Source: Atopomonas hussainii (GTDB lineage: Bacteria; Pseudomonadota; Gammaproteobacteria; Pseudomonadales; Pseudomonadaceae). From it: a stretch of DNA of 64,000 nt. Positions 23,263-31,574 of this stretch are shown in pieces. The DNA lies in assembly GCF_900109735.1 (NCBI RefSeq), contig NZ_FOAS01000010.1, forward strand, positions 62,001 to 126,000. Reading direction: 5' to 3'. The notes beneath the pieces were generated by a model. That model saw only the letters and a list, made by a program, of their open reading frames with translations. It was not told the DNA's origin and did not search any database. How positions within the stretch are numbered: position 1 is the first letter of the stretch; each line of letters opens with the position of its first letter. Made by a program: the position numbers and the translations under genes.

Positions 23263-24030
23263 TTAACGGTGGCTGGACATGAACTGCTTGCAACGTTCGG
23301 ACGTGGGATTGTCAAAGACTTGATCCGGTGTCCCTTGTTCTTCGACCCGGCCCTGATGGAGGAAAACAATCTCCGAGGAAACCTGGCGTGCAAAACTCAT
23401 TTCGTGGGTCACAAGCAGCATAGTTCGTCCCTCGTCGGCGAGGGCGCGAATCACGTTGAGCACCTCTTGCACCATCTCGGGGTCGAGGGCAGAGGTGGGC
23501 TCGTCGAACAGGATGACTTTCGGCTGCATGGCCAGCGTGCGGGCAATGGCCGCGCGCTGCTGCTGACCGCCGGACAGCTGATTAGGAAACGCATGGCGCT
23601 TATCGGCAATGCCTACTTTAGCCAGCAGCGCTTCGGCCACTTCGGTGGCTTCTGCCTTGCTTTGGCCGAGTACGCGGCGCGGTGCTTCGATGATGTTATC
23701 GAGCACGCTCATGTGCGGCCAAAGATTAAAGTTTTGGAACACGAAGCCCATTTCGCTGCGGAAGCGATTGATCTGCTTGCTATCGGCAGCGACTAAAGCG
23801 CCACCTTTGCCGCGCTTGAGCTTAAGTTGCTCGCCGGCAAAGTGGATTTCCCCGTCGTTGGGGTTTTCCAGCAGGTTGAGGCAACGCAGAAAGGTCGACT
23901 TGCCGGAGCCCGACGAGCCGAGAATCGAGATAACGTCGCCGTCGCGTGCAGTCAGGGAGATGCCCTTGAGCACTTCGAGGTCGCCGTAGCTTTTGTGCAG
24001 ATTGCGGATTTCCAGAGCGGGTTGGGTCAC
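23263..24030 (-). CDS. aotP: Arginine/ornithine ABC transporter ATPase AotP
   Basis: This is the ATP-binding subunit of the HisP type, with 255 residues. Walker A is GSSGSGKST, the signature is LSGGQQQR and Walker B is VILFDEPTSALDPE. I prefer the GTG at 24030 (MTQPALEIRNLHKSYG) over the ATG 15 codons upstream because the family N-terminus begins there and AGGAG and GGAG stretches precede it. It is first in the aotP-aotJ-aotQ-aotM order, unlike the aotJ-first order I recall for P. aeruginosa. Confidence 0.9.
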   Translation of the reverse strand: MTQPALEIRNLHKSYGDLEVLKGISLTARDGDVISILGSSGSGKSTFLRCLNLLENPNDGEIHFAGEQLKLKRGKGGALVAADSKQINRFRSEMGFVFQNFNLWPHMSVLDNIIEAPRRVLGQSKAEATEVAEALLAKVGIADKRHAFPNQLSGGQQQRAAIARTLAMQPKVILFDEPTSALDPEMVQEVLNVIRALADEGRTMLLVTHEMSFARQVSSEIVFLHQGRVEEQGTPDQVFDNPTSERCKQFMSSHR

Positions 24031-24535
24031 GAGGCTCCGTACTCCTGTTGTTCTGTTTATAGGGGCTTGGGCCATCCTGGCGAGGCCTCAAGCTAGCATA
24101 GCCCTTTTTGAGCGCCAAGCAGGCAGCGCAGCGAGGCGCGTGACTGTCGCGCTGTTGCACGTTTGTTTCGCCAGGGGTGAATAAATGGCGATGTGCAGGG
24201 CTTGCATTCGATAAAACGCACGTTTGAGCTAACTGCCTGTTTTGCAAGGCCTTGTTAGCGCTGTGACTGGGCCTAAGTGTGCCTGCGTAGGCTATGACTG
24301 GGAAGTCGCAGGGTTGTTTTAGCGCGCTGCGCAGGGCGATCGCCTGTAACGATTTCTTGCCGAATAACCGCCGAGAAGGATGCTTTGCAGTCTGTTTGGT
24401 GGGGCTTTTATTGGCCTGTAAAGAATAGTTGCCACTAGCGCTGGAGTTGATGCGCGCTAAGCGATGGACACAACTTGCGTGTTGCCGAAGCGCTGGCTGT
24501 GATGAAGGCAGGATTATAAAAATCACGGAGCCCCT
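24031..24535. promoter_or_regulatory. 505-bp divergent aotP/hpd intergenic region
   Basis: No convincing gene is seen here. A possible weak TyrR/PhhR-type box, TGTAAA-GAATAG-TTGCCA, lies at 24417-24434, about 100 bp before hpd. A TATAAA at 24515-24520 is close to the hpd start and a GGAG ribosome site precedes the ATG. Frames that cross the gap look like chance extensions of the flanking genes. Confidence 0.45.
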
Positions 24536-25636
24536 ATGCCCGCCGCACCTGCCGCCAAGATAGCCCCGATCAGCCCGCACAACCCGCTGGGCACGGATGG
24601 CTTTGAGTTTGTCGAGTTCACCGCACCGACTGCCGAAGGGCTAGAACAGCTGCGCGGCTTGTTTACGGCCATGGGCTTTAGCGAAACCGCGCGGCATCGC
24701 TCCAAAGACGTGTGGTTGTTTCAGCAGGGCGATATCAACTTTGTGCTCAACGGTAACCCGCAAGGCGCGGTGCAGGACTTTGGCCGCGAGCACGGCCCCA
24801 GCGCCTGTGCCATGGCCTTTCGCGTGCAAAATGCGCAGCAAGCGGCGGCTTATGTGCAAGCGCAAGGCGCCACGCTGGAGGGCAGTCACGCCAACTTTGG
24901 CGAGCTGAATATCCCTTGTGTGCACGGCATCGGCGGCTCGTTGCTGTATTTAGTGGACAGGCACGGCGAGCAAAGCATCTACGACGTGGACTTTGTGCCG
25001 CTGCCGGGCGCGGATAAAAACGCCCGCAGCGTGGGGCTTAAAAGCATCGACCATCTCACCCACAACGTGCGCCGTGGGCAGATGGATGTATGGGCCGACT
25101 TCTATGCGCGCATCGCCGGCTTTCGCGAGATTCGCTATTTCGATATCGAAGGCAAGCTCACCGGATTGGTGTCGCGGGCGATGACCGCGCCGTGCGGCAA
25201 AATTCGCATCCCGATTAACGAGTCGCGCGATGAGCAGTCGCAGATTGAAGAATTTATTCGCGATTACCACGGCGAAGGTATTCAGCACATTGCCCTGTCG
25301 ACCGAGGATATCTACGCCACCGTCGAGGCGCTGCGCGCCAACGGCGTGCAGTTTATGAGCACGCCGGATACCTATTACGAGAAGGTCGATAGCCGCATTC
25401 CCGGTCACGGCGAGCCGCTGGCGCGGCTGCACGACTTGAGCATCTTGATCGACGGCGCGCCGCAAGATGACGGCATCTTGCTGCAGATTTTTACCCAAAC
25501 CGTGATTGGCCCGATCTTCTTCGAGATCATCCAGCGCAAGGGTAATCAGGGCTTTGGCGAGGGTAATTTCCAAGCCCTGTTTGAGTCGATTGAAGAGGAT
25601 CAGCTGCGCCGGGGCGTCATTAAAGGCGCCGATTGA
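24536..25636 (+). CDS. hpd: 4-hydroxyphenylpyruvate dioxygenase
   Basis: Hpd converts 4-hydroxyphenylpyruvate to homogentisate in tyrosine breakdown. The 366-residue protein has two VOC-type halves. The iron ligands are visible as H173 (IDHLTHNV), H251 (IQHIALS) and E330 (PIFFEIIQRKG), and the C-terminal GFGEGNFQALF closes the active site. A GGAG ribosome site lies 7 bases before the ATG. It faces phhB convergently with a 19-bp gap, grouping hydroxylation of phenylalanine and the next tyrosine steps in one place. Confidence 0.97.
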   Translation: MPAAPAAKIAPISPHNPLGTDGFEFVEFTAPTAEGLEQLRGLFTAMGFSETARHRSKDVWLFQQGDINFVLNGNPQGAVQDFGREHGPSACAMAFRVQNAQQAAAYVQAQGATLEGSHANFGELNIPCVHGIGGSLLYLVDRHGEQSIYDVDFVPLPGADKNARSVGLKSIDHLTHNVRRGQMDVWADFYARIAGFREIRYFDIEGKLTGLVSRAMTAPCGKIRIPINESRDEQSQIEEFIRDYHGEGIQHIALSTEDIYATVEALRANGVQFMSTPDTYYEKVDSRIPGHGEPLARLHDLSILIDGAPQDDGILLQIFTQTVIGPIFFEIIQRKGNQGFGEGNFQALFESIEEDQLRRGVIKGAD

Positions 25637-25655
25637 ATCAGCGCCTGTTCAGACG

Positions 25656-25994
25656 TTAAGACGCCAACTTGCTGGTCTTCGCCGCCATGATGAAGTCGTT
25701 GCGGTGCAGGCCGCAGATGCTGTGCGTCCACCAAGTGACGGTCACTTGTCCCCACTCGGTGAGAATCGCCGGGTGGTGATTGGCTTCCTCGGCCAACTCG
25801 CCCACTTGCTGGGTAAAGGCTAGCGCGTGGCGGAAGTTTTTAAAGCGAAACACGCGCTCTAACTGCAATACGCCGTTGCGTTCGGCGATGGTCCAGTCCG
25901 GCACCTCGCGGATCAGTTCGTCGGCTTCTTGGGCGCGCATGGCGGGGGCTGAACCGTCGCAGGCGGTGCAGGTTTTCTGGTGCAAAGCGCTCAT
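25656..25994 (-). CDS. phhB: Pterin-4a-carbinolamine dehydratase
   Basis: PhhB recycles the 4a-hydroxypterin made by PhhA, and in P. aeruginosa it is needed for full phhA expression. The 112-residue protein has the family core [45 protein letters not shown], with the pterin-binding histidines in EEANHHPAI, then [21 protein letters not shown]. It lies 47 bp downstream of phhA in the same orientation. Confidence 0.95.
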   Translation of the reverse strand: MSALHQKTCTACDGSAPAMRAQEADELIREVPDWTIAERNGVLQLERVFRFKNFRHALAFTQQVGELAEEANHHPAILTEWGQVTVTWWTHSICGLHRNDFIMAAKTSKLAS

Positions 25995-26041
25995 GCGGGT
26001 CTCCTTTTTATGACGTTGGGTAGCGACTGGGTCAGCGCTGG

Positions 26042-26824
26042 CTAAGCGGCTTTGGGTGGAAATTTAGGCGCATGCAGCCCCAAAGCTTGGGCCTGTTGTT
26101 GCAAGGCCATGATGTCTTCGCGGGCTAATTGGCGCAGGCGCTCTAGGTCGTTCAAGACAAAATATAGCGGCTGCAGAATGTCGATGCGGTACGGCGTGCG
26201 CATGGCCTCCACGGGGTCGAAGGGCTGACGCTCGGGCACATCCGATAAGCAGTGCAAGGTTTCCTTGGGCGACGACAAGATGCCGCCGCCGTAAATGCGC
26301 AGGCCCTCGGGCGTATCGAGCAAGCCAAATTCCACCGTCAGCCAATAGAGCCGAGCCAGATACACGCGCTGCTCTTTCGTCGCGGTTAGGCCCAGCTTGC
26401 CGTAGGTGTGGGTGAACTCGGCAAACCACGGCTGGGTCAGCATGGGGCAGTGGCCAAAAATCTCGTGGAAGATGTCCGGCTCTTGCAGGTAATCCAGCTC
26501 GTCGCGGTGGCGAATAAAGGTAGCCACCGGAAAGCGCTTGTCGGCCAGCAGACGGAAGAAGGTATCGAAGGGAATCAGTGCCGGCACGGCCGCCACTTGC
26601 CAGCCGGTGCTGGCGTGCAGCACGCGGTTGATGTCCGCCAGCTGCGGGATGTGCTCGTGCGGCAGTTGCAGGCGCTCGATGCCGTCTAGGTAGGCTTGGC
26701 AAGCGCGTCCTTGCACCAGTTTTAGCTGGCGCTCGATCAGCGTGTGCCACACGGCGTGGTCATCCTCGGGGTAGTGGATGACGCCAGCGGCATCGGGTTC
26801 GCGGGCCACGTAGCGGGTCGACAT
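26042..26824 (-). CDS. phhA: Phenylalanine 4-hydroxylase
   Basis: PhhA hydroxylates phenylalanine to tyrosine with tetrahydropterin and iron. The 260-residue bacterial form lacks the regulatory domain of the mammalian enzyme. Iron ligands are visible as H120 and H125 ([12 protein letters not shown]) and E165 (YWLTVEFGL). It is first in the phhA-phhB operon and divergent from phhR, with a good PhhR box in the gap at 26929-26946. Confidence 0.96.
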   Translation of the reverse strand: MSTRYVAREPDAAGVIHYPEDDHAVWHTLIERQLKLVQGRACQAYLDGIERLQLPHEHIPQLADINRVLHASTGWQVAAVPALIPFDTFFRLLADKRFPVATFIRHRDELDYLQEPDIFHEIFGHCPMLTQPWFAEFTHTYGKLGLTATKEQRVYLARLYWLTVEFGLLDTPEGLRIYGGGILSSPKETLHCLSDVPERQPFDPVEAMRTPYRIDILQPLYFVLNDLERLRQLAREDIMALQQQAQALGLHAPKFPPKAA

Positions 26825-26928
26825 GCACGGCGCTCCTGCAATCGCACAGACATGCCTTGAGCTTAGGCGGCTCGGCGCGCGGTGGTGAATGACGCGCTGC
26901 GCGGCGACGCTTCAACCGTGGTGCTTGG

Positions 26929-26946
26929 CGTAAAGCAATCTTTACG
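26929..26946. promoter_or_regulatory. PhhR/TyrR-type operator upstream of phhA
   Basis: CGTAAA-GCAATC-TTTACG is a perfect inverted repeat around a 6-base spacer and differs from the TyrR consensus TGTAAA-N6-TTTACA only at the two outer bases. It is centred about 110 bp before phhA and 115 bp before phhR. Confidence 0.8.
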
Positions 26947-26990
26947 AGGCGCATGAATGTACGGCGTTGCTGAGTGGCGAGGGGCTGGAT

Positions 26991-27008
26991 CGTCACATAA
27001 TCTTTACG
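26991..27008. promoter_or_regulatory. Second, weaker PhhR box before phhR
   Basis: CGTCAC-ATAATC-TTTACG has one good half-site (TTTACG) and one poor half-site at the right spacing. It lies 45 bp before the phhR ATG, a position suited to autoregulation. Confidence 0.5.
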
Positions 27009-27052
27009 GGGAATTGTGCTGCGGCACAGGTTTCTATCTAGCGAGGGCCTCT

Positions 27053-28603
27053 ATGCGCTTACGCCTGCACTGTCAGAACCGTCTCGGCATTCTGCGCGAC
27101 ATCCTCGACGAGCTGGTCGCCTACGGGGTGAATATCCAGCGCGGCGAAGTGGGTGGCGAGCGCGGCAATGCCATCTATCTGCACTGCCCCAACCTGATGA
27201 AGTTGCAGCTGCAAGCGCTGGAGCCGCGCTTAACCGCCATCCCCGGGGTGTTTGAGGTGCGCCGGGTGAGCCTGATGCCCAGCGAGCGGCAGCATCTGGA
27301 GCTTAACGCGCTGCTCGGCGCGCTGGAGTTTCCCGTGCTGTCGGTGGATATGCACGGCGCGATTGTCGCCGCCAATCGTGCCGCCGCGCAGCTGCTGGGC
27401 GTGCGCGTGGATGAGGTGCCGGGTTTGGCCTTGGCGCATTACTGCGCGCTGGATGTGCCGGCTTTGGTGCGTGGCAATCAAGCGCGTATCAATGGCTTGC
27501 GGGTGCGCATTGCCGAGCAAGAGCTGCTCGCCGATATCGCTCCACTCACCCCCGAGCACGCCGGCGAGGCGTTGGCTGGCGCGGTGTTGTCGCTGCATCG
27601 CCCGGCGCAATTGGGCGAGCGCATTTATCAGCTGCGCAAACAAGAGCTGCGTGGCTTCGACAGTATCTTTCAAAGCTCTAAGGCCATGGCGGCCGTGGTG
27701 CGTGAGGCGCGGCGCATGGCGCCGTTGGATGCGCCGCTATTGATTGAAGGCGAAACCGGCACCGGCAAAGAGCTGCTGGCGCGTGCTTGTCACTTAGCCA
27801 GTCCGCGCGGGCAAGCAGCGTTTATGGCGCTGAACTGCGCGGCGCTACCGGAGTCGATGGCCGAGACCGAGCTATTCGGTTACGCCCCCGGTGCTTTTGC
27901 CGGTGCGCGTGAAGAGGGCAAGCTCGGCCTGTTAGAACTCACCGCTGGCGGCACTTTATTTTTAGACAGTGTGGCGGAGATGAGCCCGCGCTTGCAGGCT
28001 AAGCTGCTGCGCTTTCTGCAAGACGGCAGCTTTCGCCGGGTGGGCAGCGATGAGGAGATTCGCCTCGATGTGCGGGTGATCTGCGCCAGTCAGCGCGATT
28101 TGTCCGAGCTGTGCGCGCGCGGCGCGTTTCGCCAAGACCTGTATCACCGCTTAAATGTGCTGAGCCTGCATATTCCCCCGCTGCGCGAATGCCTCGACGG
28201 CTTAGCGCCGCTGGCTGCGCACTTTCTTGATCAAGCCAGTCGGCAAATCGGTTGCGCGCTGCCCACCCTCGGCGAAGCGGCGCTCGCCAGCCTGCGCAGC
28301 TATCACTGGCCGGGCAATGTGCGGCAGCTGGAAAACGTGCTGTATCAGGCGGTGTCGCTGTGCGAGGGCGGGCAGATCTGCGCGCAGCACATTCGTCTGC
28401 CGGACTACGGTGCCGGGCATGCGCTGGGCGACTTCACCTTAGACGGCACGCTGGACGAGATCGTCGGCCGCTTCGAGAAAGTGGTGCTGGAGCGTCTGTA
28501 TAGAGAGCACCCCAGCAGCCGCCAGCTAGGCCAGCGGCTGGGCGTGTCGCACACCACTATTGCCAACAAGCTGCGCGCGCACGGTTTGCCGCGCAACGAG
28601 TGA
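27053..28603 (+). CDS. phhR: TyrR-family regulator of aromatic amino acid catabolism
   Basis: PhhR activates phhAB and related genes in response to phenylalanine or tyrosine. The 516-residue protein has an N-terminal ACT domain (MRLRLHCQNRLGILRDILDE, residues about 1-75), a PAS-like segment (about 80-185) and an AAA+ domain with Walker A GETGTGKE (233-240). A C-terminal helix-turn-helix (LGQRLGVSHTTIANKLRAHGL) ends the protein. The loop that in sigma-54 activators reads GAFTGA is GAFAGA here (280-285), which suggests weakened or absent sigma-54 dependence. The ATG at 27053 was chosen because the ACT domain starts there. Confidence 0.94.
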   Translation: MRLRLHCQNRLGILRDILDELVAYGVNIQRGEVGGERGNAIYLHCPNLMKLQLQALEPRLTAIPGVFEVRRVSLMPSERQHLELNALLGALEFPVLSVDMHGAIVAANRAAAQLLGVRVDEVPGLALAHYCALDVPALVRGNQARINGLRVRIAEQELLADIAPLTPEHAGEALAGAVLSLHRPAQLGERIYQLRKQELRGFDSIFQSSKAMAAVVREARRMAPLDAPLLIEGETGTGKELLARACHLASPRGQAAFMALNCAALPESMAETELFGYAPGAFAGAREEGKLGLLELTAGGTLFLDSVAEMSPRLQAKLLRFLQDGSFRRVGSDEEIRLDVRVICASQRDLSELCARGAFRQDLYHRLNVLSLHIPPLRECLDGLAPLAAHFLDQASRQIGCALPTLGEAALASLRSYHWPGNVRQLENVLYQAVSLCEGGQICAQHIRLPDYGAGHALGDFTLDGTLDEIVGRFEKVVLERLYREHPSSRQLGQRLGVSHTTIANKLRAHGLPRNE

Positions 28604-28630
28604 GCTGGCTGGATTTTGCCAGGCAATTCA

Positions 28631-29818
28631 TCAGCGCTGCTTGCCGAGCACTTCGGTGAGTGGCGGCACTTGCGTGTCGTTGGCCATTTGCGCGTCGCCC
28701 TCTAGCTGCTGGGCGAAGGTCGCCAGGCTCGCCTCGGCGGGCGCGGCATCGCTGGCGAACACCGGGTCGCTGTGTAAGTAGGCAAACAGCAGCTGGCTTA
28801 AGTCACGCAGGCTGTCGATATGCGTGCGCTCGTAGCCATGCGTGGCGTCGCAGCCAAAGGCCAGTAGCGCGGTGCGGATGTCGTGCCCGGCGGTCACCGC
28901 CGATTGCGCGTCGCTGTGGTAATAGCGGAACACATCGCGGCGTACATTAAGGCCGCTGCGTTCGGCCAAGCGCAGCAGGTGGCGCGAGAGGTGATAGTCG
29001 TAAGGGCCGCCGGAGTCTTGCATGGCGATGCTCACCTGCCGCTCGGCCGAGTTCTGCCCTTCGGCCACCGGGGCGATGTCGATGCCAACAAACTCGCTGA
29101 CATCCCACGGCAGCGCGCCGGCGGCGCCGGAGCCGATTTCTTCGGTGACGGTGAACAGCGGGTGGCAGTCAATCGGCAGCGCCAAGCCGCTTTCCTGATG
29201 CATCTTGATCGCCGCCAGCAGTGCCGCTACGCCGGCTTTGTCGTCCAAATGGCGCGAGCTGATATGGCCGCTGTCGCTGAATTCGGGCAGCGGGTCGAAG
29301 GCCACCACATCGCCCACGGCAATGCCCAGCGCGGCGGCATCGGCGGCGTTGTCGATGTTGGCATCCAGACGCAATTCGACGTTATCCCAGCTCACCGGCA
29401 GTTCATCCACTTGGGTGTTGAACGCATGGCCGGAGGCCAACAGCGGCAGCACACTGCCGCGCAGCACGGTGTGATCGGTGAACAGGCTCACCCGGCTGCC
29501 TTCGGCAAAGCGGCTCGACCAGCAGCCCACCGGCGCTAGGCTCAGACGGCCGTTGGCTTTGATCTCGCGCACGCAGGCGCCGATGGTGTCGAGGTGCACG
29601 GCAATCGCCCGGTCAGGGCTGGCTTGGCGGCCCTTGAGGGTGGCGCGCAGGGTGCCACGGCGGGTCAGTTCGTAGGGCACGCCGAGTTCGTCTAAACGCT
29701 CGGCCACGTAGCGCACTAAGGTGTCGGTAAAGCCGGTGGGGCTGGGGATGGCGAGCGTCTCCAGCAGCACGCGTTGCAGGTAATCGAGATCGACAGCAGG
29801 CATGGGCTGCGCAGGCAT
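28631..29818 (-). CDS. M42-type aminopeptidase of the NAGGN osmoprotectant operon
   Basis: The 395-residue protein belongs to the dinuclear-metal M42/M20-like peptidases. Visible metal-site blocks are AVHLDTIGA, HLDDKAGVAALLAAI and TVTEEIGSGA. It is the last gene of a three-gene operon whose other members make N-acetylglutaminylglutamine amide, and family members in this position are annotated as osmoprotectant NAGGN system peptidases. A role in processing or degrading the dipeptide is inferred from the operon. The start ATG lies 2 bp after the preceding gene. Confidence 0.85.
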   Translation of the reverse strand: MPAQPMPAVDLDYLQRVLLETLAIPSPTGFTDTLVRYVAERLDELGVPYELTRRGTLRATLKGRQASPDRAIAVHLDTIGACVREIKANGRLSLAPVGCWSSRFAEGSRVSLFTDHTVLRGSVLPLLASGHAFNTQVDELPVSWDNVELRLDANIDNAADAAALGIAVGDVVAFDPLPEFSDSGHISSRHLDDKAGVAALLAAIKMHQESGLALPIDCHPLFTVTEEIGSGAAGALPWDVSEFVGIDIAPVAEGQNSAERQVSIAMQDSGGPYDYHLSRHLLRLAERSGLNVRRDVFRYYHSDAQSAVTAGHDIRTALLAFGCDATHGYERTHIDSLRDLSQLLFAYLHSDPVFASDAAPAEASLATFAQQLEGDAQMANDTQVPPLTEVLGKQR

Positions 29819-29820
29819 GT

Positions 29821-31572
29821 TTACTCCTTGCTGGGCAGGGTGTCGGCCGAGTGCGGGAATAACAAGTCGATAAACCGTTCGGCGGTGGGTTGCGGGGCGT
29901 GGTTGGCCAGCCCGGCGCGTTCGTTGGCCTCGATGATCACGTAGTCGGGGCCTTGCGCGTCGGGCACCAGCAGGTCGATGCCGACCATCGGAATCTGCAA
30001 GGCGCGGGCGGCTTGCACGGCGGCCTCGGCGAGCGCTGGGTGCAAGCTGGCGGTGACGTCTTCTAGGTGGCCGCCGGTGTGCAGGTTGGCGGTTTTGCGC
30101 ACCGTGAGGTGCTGGCCGGCGGGCAGAATGCTGTCCAACCGATAGCCAGCGGCGCCTAGGGTGCGCTCGGTTTCATCATCCAGCGGAATACGGCTCTCGC
30201 CACCGGTCGCCGCTTGACGGCGGCGGCTCTGGGTTTCGATCAGCGCTTCGATGCTGTGCTGGCCATCGCCAATGATCTGCGCCGGGTGGCGTACGGCGGC
30301 GGCGACCACTTCGTAGCCAATCACCAAAACGCGCAAGTCGTAGCCGGCGTGGTAGCTCTCCAGCACCACGTTGCTGTCGAACTGACGGGCGTTGTCGATG
30401 GCCTGCTGCAAGGCGGCCGTGGTGCGGATGTCCACCGCCACGCCTTGGCCTTGCTCGCCGTTGGCCGGCTTAACCACCACGGCGCCGTGCTCGGCTAAAA
30501 AGGTGTGGTTGCGCACCGTGTCGCTGGCTAAACGTTGCGCCGGTTGCTTGAGCCCGGCCCGCGCTAGGCAGCGGTGGGTGAGGGTTTTGTCTTGGCACAA
30601 GGTCATGCTCACCGCGCTGGTTAAGTCGCTTAACGACTCGCGGCAGCGCACCTGCCGGCCACCGTGGGTGAGGGTGAACAAGCCGCTTTGCGCATCGGCG
30701 ACATCCACGGCAATCCCGCGGCGCAGCGCTTCGTCGACGATGATGCGCGCATAGGGGTTGAGCGCGTCGTAATCGCCGGGGCCAACAAACAGCGGTTCGT
30801 TAAAGCCGTTTTTGCGTTTTAGGGCAAAGGTCGGCAGCTCACGAAAGCCCAGCTTGTCGTACAGGCGCTTGGCCAAGCTGTTGGTGTGCAGCACGGATAA
30901 ATCCAAGTGATGCCGGCCACGGCTTTGGTAATGCTCAATCAGGTGCCGCACCAGGCTTTCGCCCACGCCGGGGCGGCGGCAGTCGGCATCCACCGCCAAG
31001 CACCACAGGCTGCAGCCTTGCTCGGGGTCGGCGAAGGCTTTGTGGTGATCCAAGCCCATCACACCACCAATGATCGCCCCGCTGTGGCTGTCTTCGGCTA
31101 GCCAGTAGGTGGGGCCGCCATCTTCGGCAGGGGTGAGGCGCTCGGGGTCGACGCTGAGCATCTTGTGCTGACTGTAGAGGGCATTTAGGCCCTGCCAGTC
31201 GGCGCTGCTGCTGGCGCGGCGAATGCGAAAACCACGAAACGCGCGCTTGGCTTGGCGGTAATCGCTGAAGTTGACCCGCAAGGTGTCGGAGGGGTCGAGA
31301 AACAGCTGCTGCGGCGCGTAGGCCAGCACCTGCTGCGGCGCGGCCACATACAGGGCGATGTCGCGCTCGCCGCGGTCTTCTTCGAGCAGTGCTTGGGCGA
31401 GGGTTTGCGCGTCCGGGTAGGTCTGGCCCAAGAGCAGGCGCCCCCAGCCACAGTGGATGGCTTGCGGGCTGGGCGTGCTGCCGCGAGCGCCACGCGCTAG
31501 GCGCTGCTTGAGGCGCTTGTAGCTGGGTGGGTGATGGCGCCGCAGGCGCTGTTCCAGACGATGGGCTTTCAT
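29821..31572 (-). CDS. N-acetylglutaminylglutamine synthetase (GNAT plus ATP-grasp)
   Basis: The 583-residue protein joins two enzymes. A GNAT acetyltransferase (residues about 90-270, with LAVDADCRRPGVGESLVRHLI) precedes an ATP-grasp ligase (about 300-580) resembling the second half of cyanophycin synthetase (VVVKPANGEQGQGVAVDI, GDGQHSIEALI, VGIDLLVPD). Together they could acetylate glutamine and ligate it to a second glutamine. The ATG at 31572 (MKAHRLEQRLRRHH) was preferred because upstream in-frame codons overlap the asnB-like gene. It starts 2 bp after that gene's stop. Confidence 0.88.
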   Translation of the reverse strand: MKAHRLEQRLRRHHPPSYKRLKQRLARGARGSTPSPQAIHCGWGRLLLGQTYPDAQTLAQALLEEDRGERDIALYVAAPQQVLAYAPQQLFLDPSDTLRVNFSDYRQAKRAFRGFRIRRASSSADWQGLNALYSQHKMLSVDPERLTPAEDGGPTYWLAEDSHSGAIIGGVMGLDHHKAFADPEQGCSLWCLAVDADCRRPGVGESLVRHLIEHYQSRGRHHLDLSVLHTNSLAKRLYDKLGFRELPTFALKRKNGFNEPLFVGPGDYDALNPYARIIVDEALRRGIAVDVADAQSGLFTLTHGGRQVRCRESLSDLTSAVSMTLCQDKTLTHRCLARAGLKQPAQRLASDTVRNHTFLAEHGAVVVKPANGEQGQGVAVDIRTTAALQQAIDNARQFDSNVVLESYHAGYDLRVLVIGYEVVAAAVRHPAQIIGDGQHSIEALIETQSRRRQAATGGESRIPLDDETERTLGAAGYRLDSILPAGQHLTVRKTANLHTGGHLEDVTASLHPALAEAAVQAARALQIPMVGIDLLVPDAQGPDYVIIEANERAGLANHAPQPTAERFIDLLFPHSADTLPSKE

Positions 31573-31574
31573 GA

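Noticed and set aside
24490..24512. A possible sigma-54 promoter before hpd (TGGC...GGCA)
   Set aside because: The GG to GC spacing is 11 instead of 10 and the flanking bases do not match the consensus.
23822..24580. A 252-codon minus-strand frame across the aotP/hpd gap
   Set aside because: It overlaps aotP and the hpd start in other frames and shows no domain or ribosome site.
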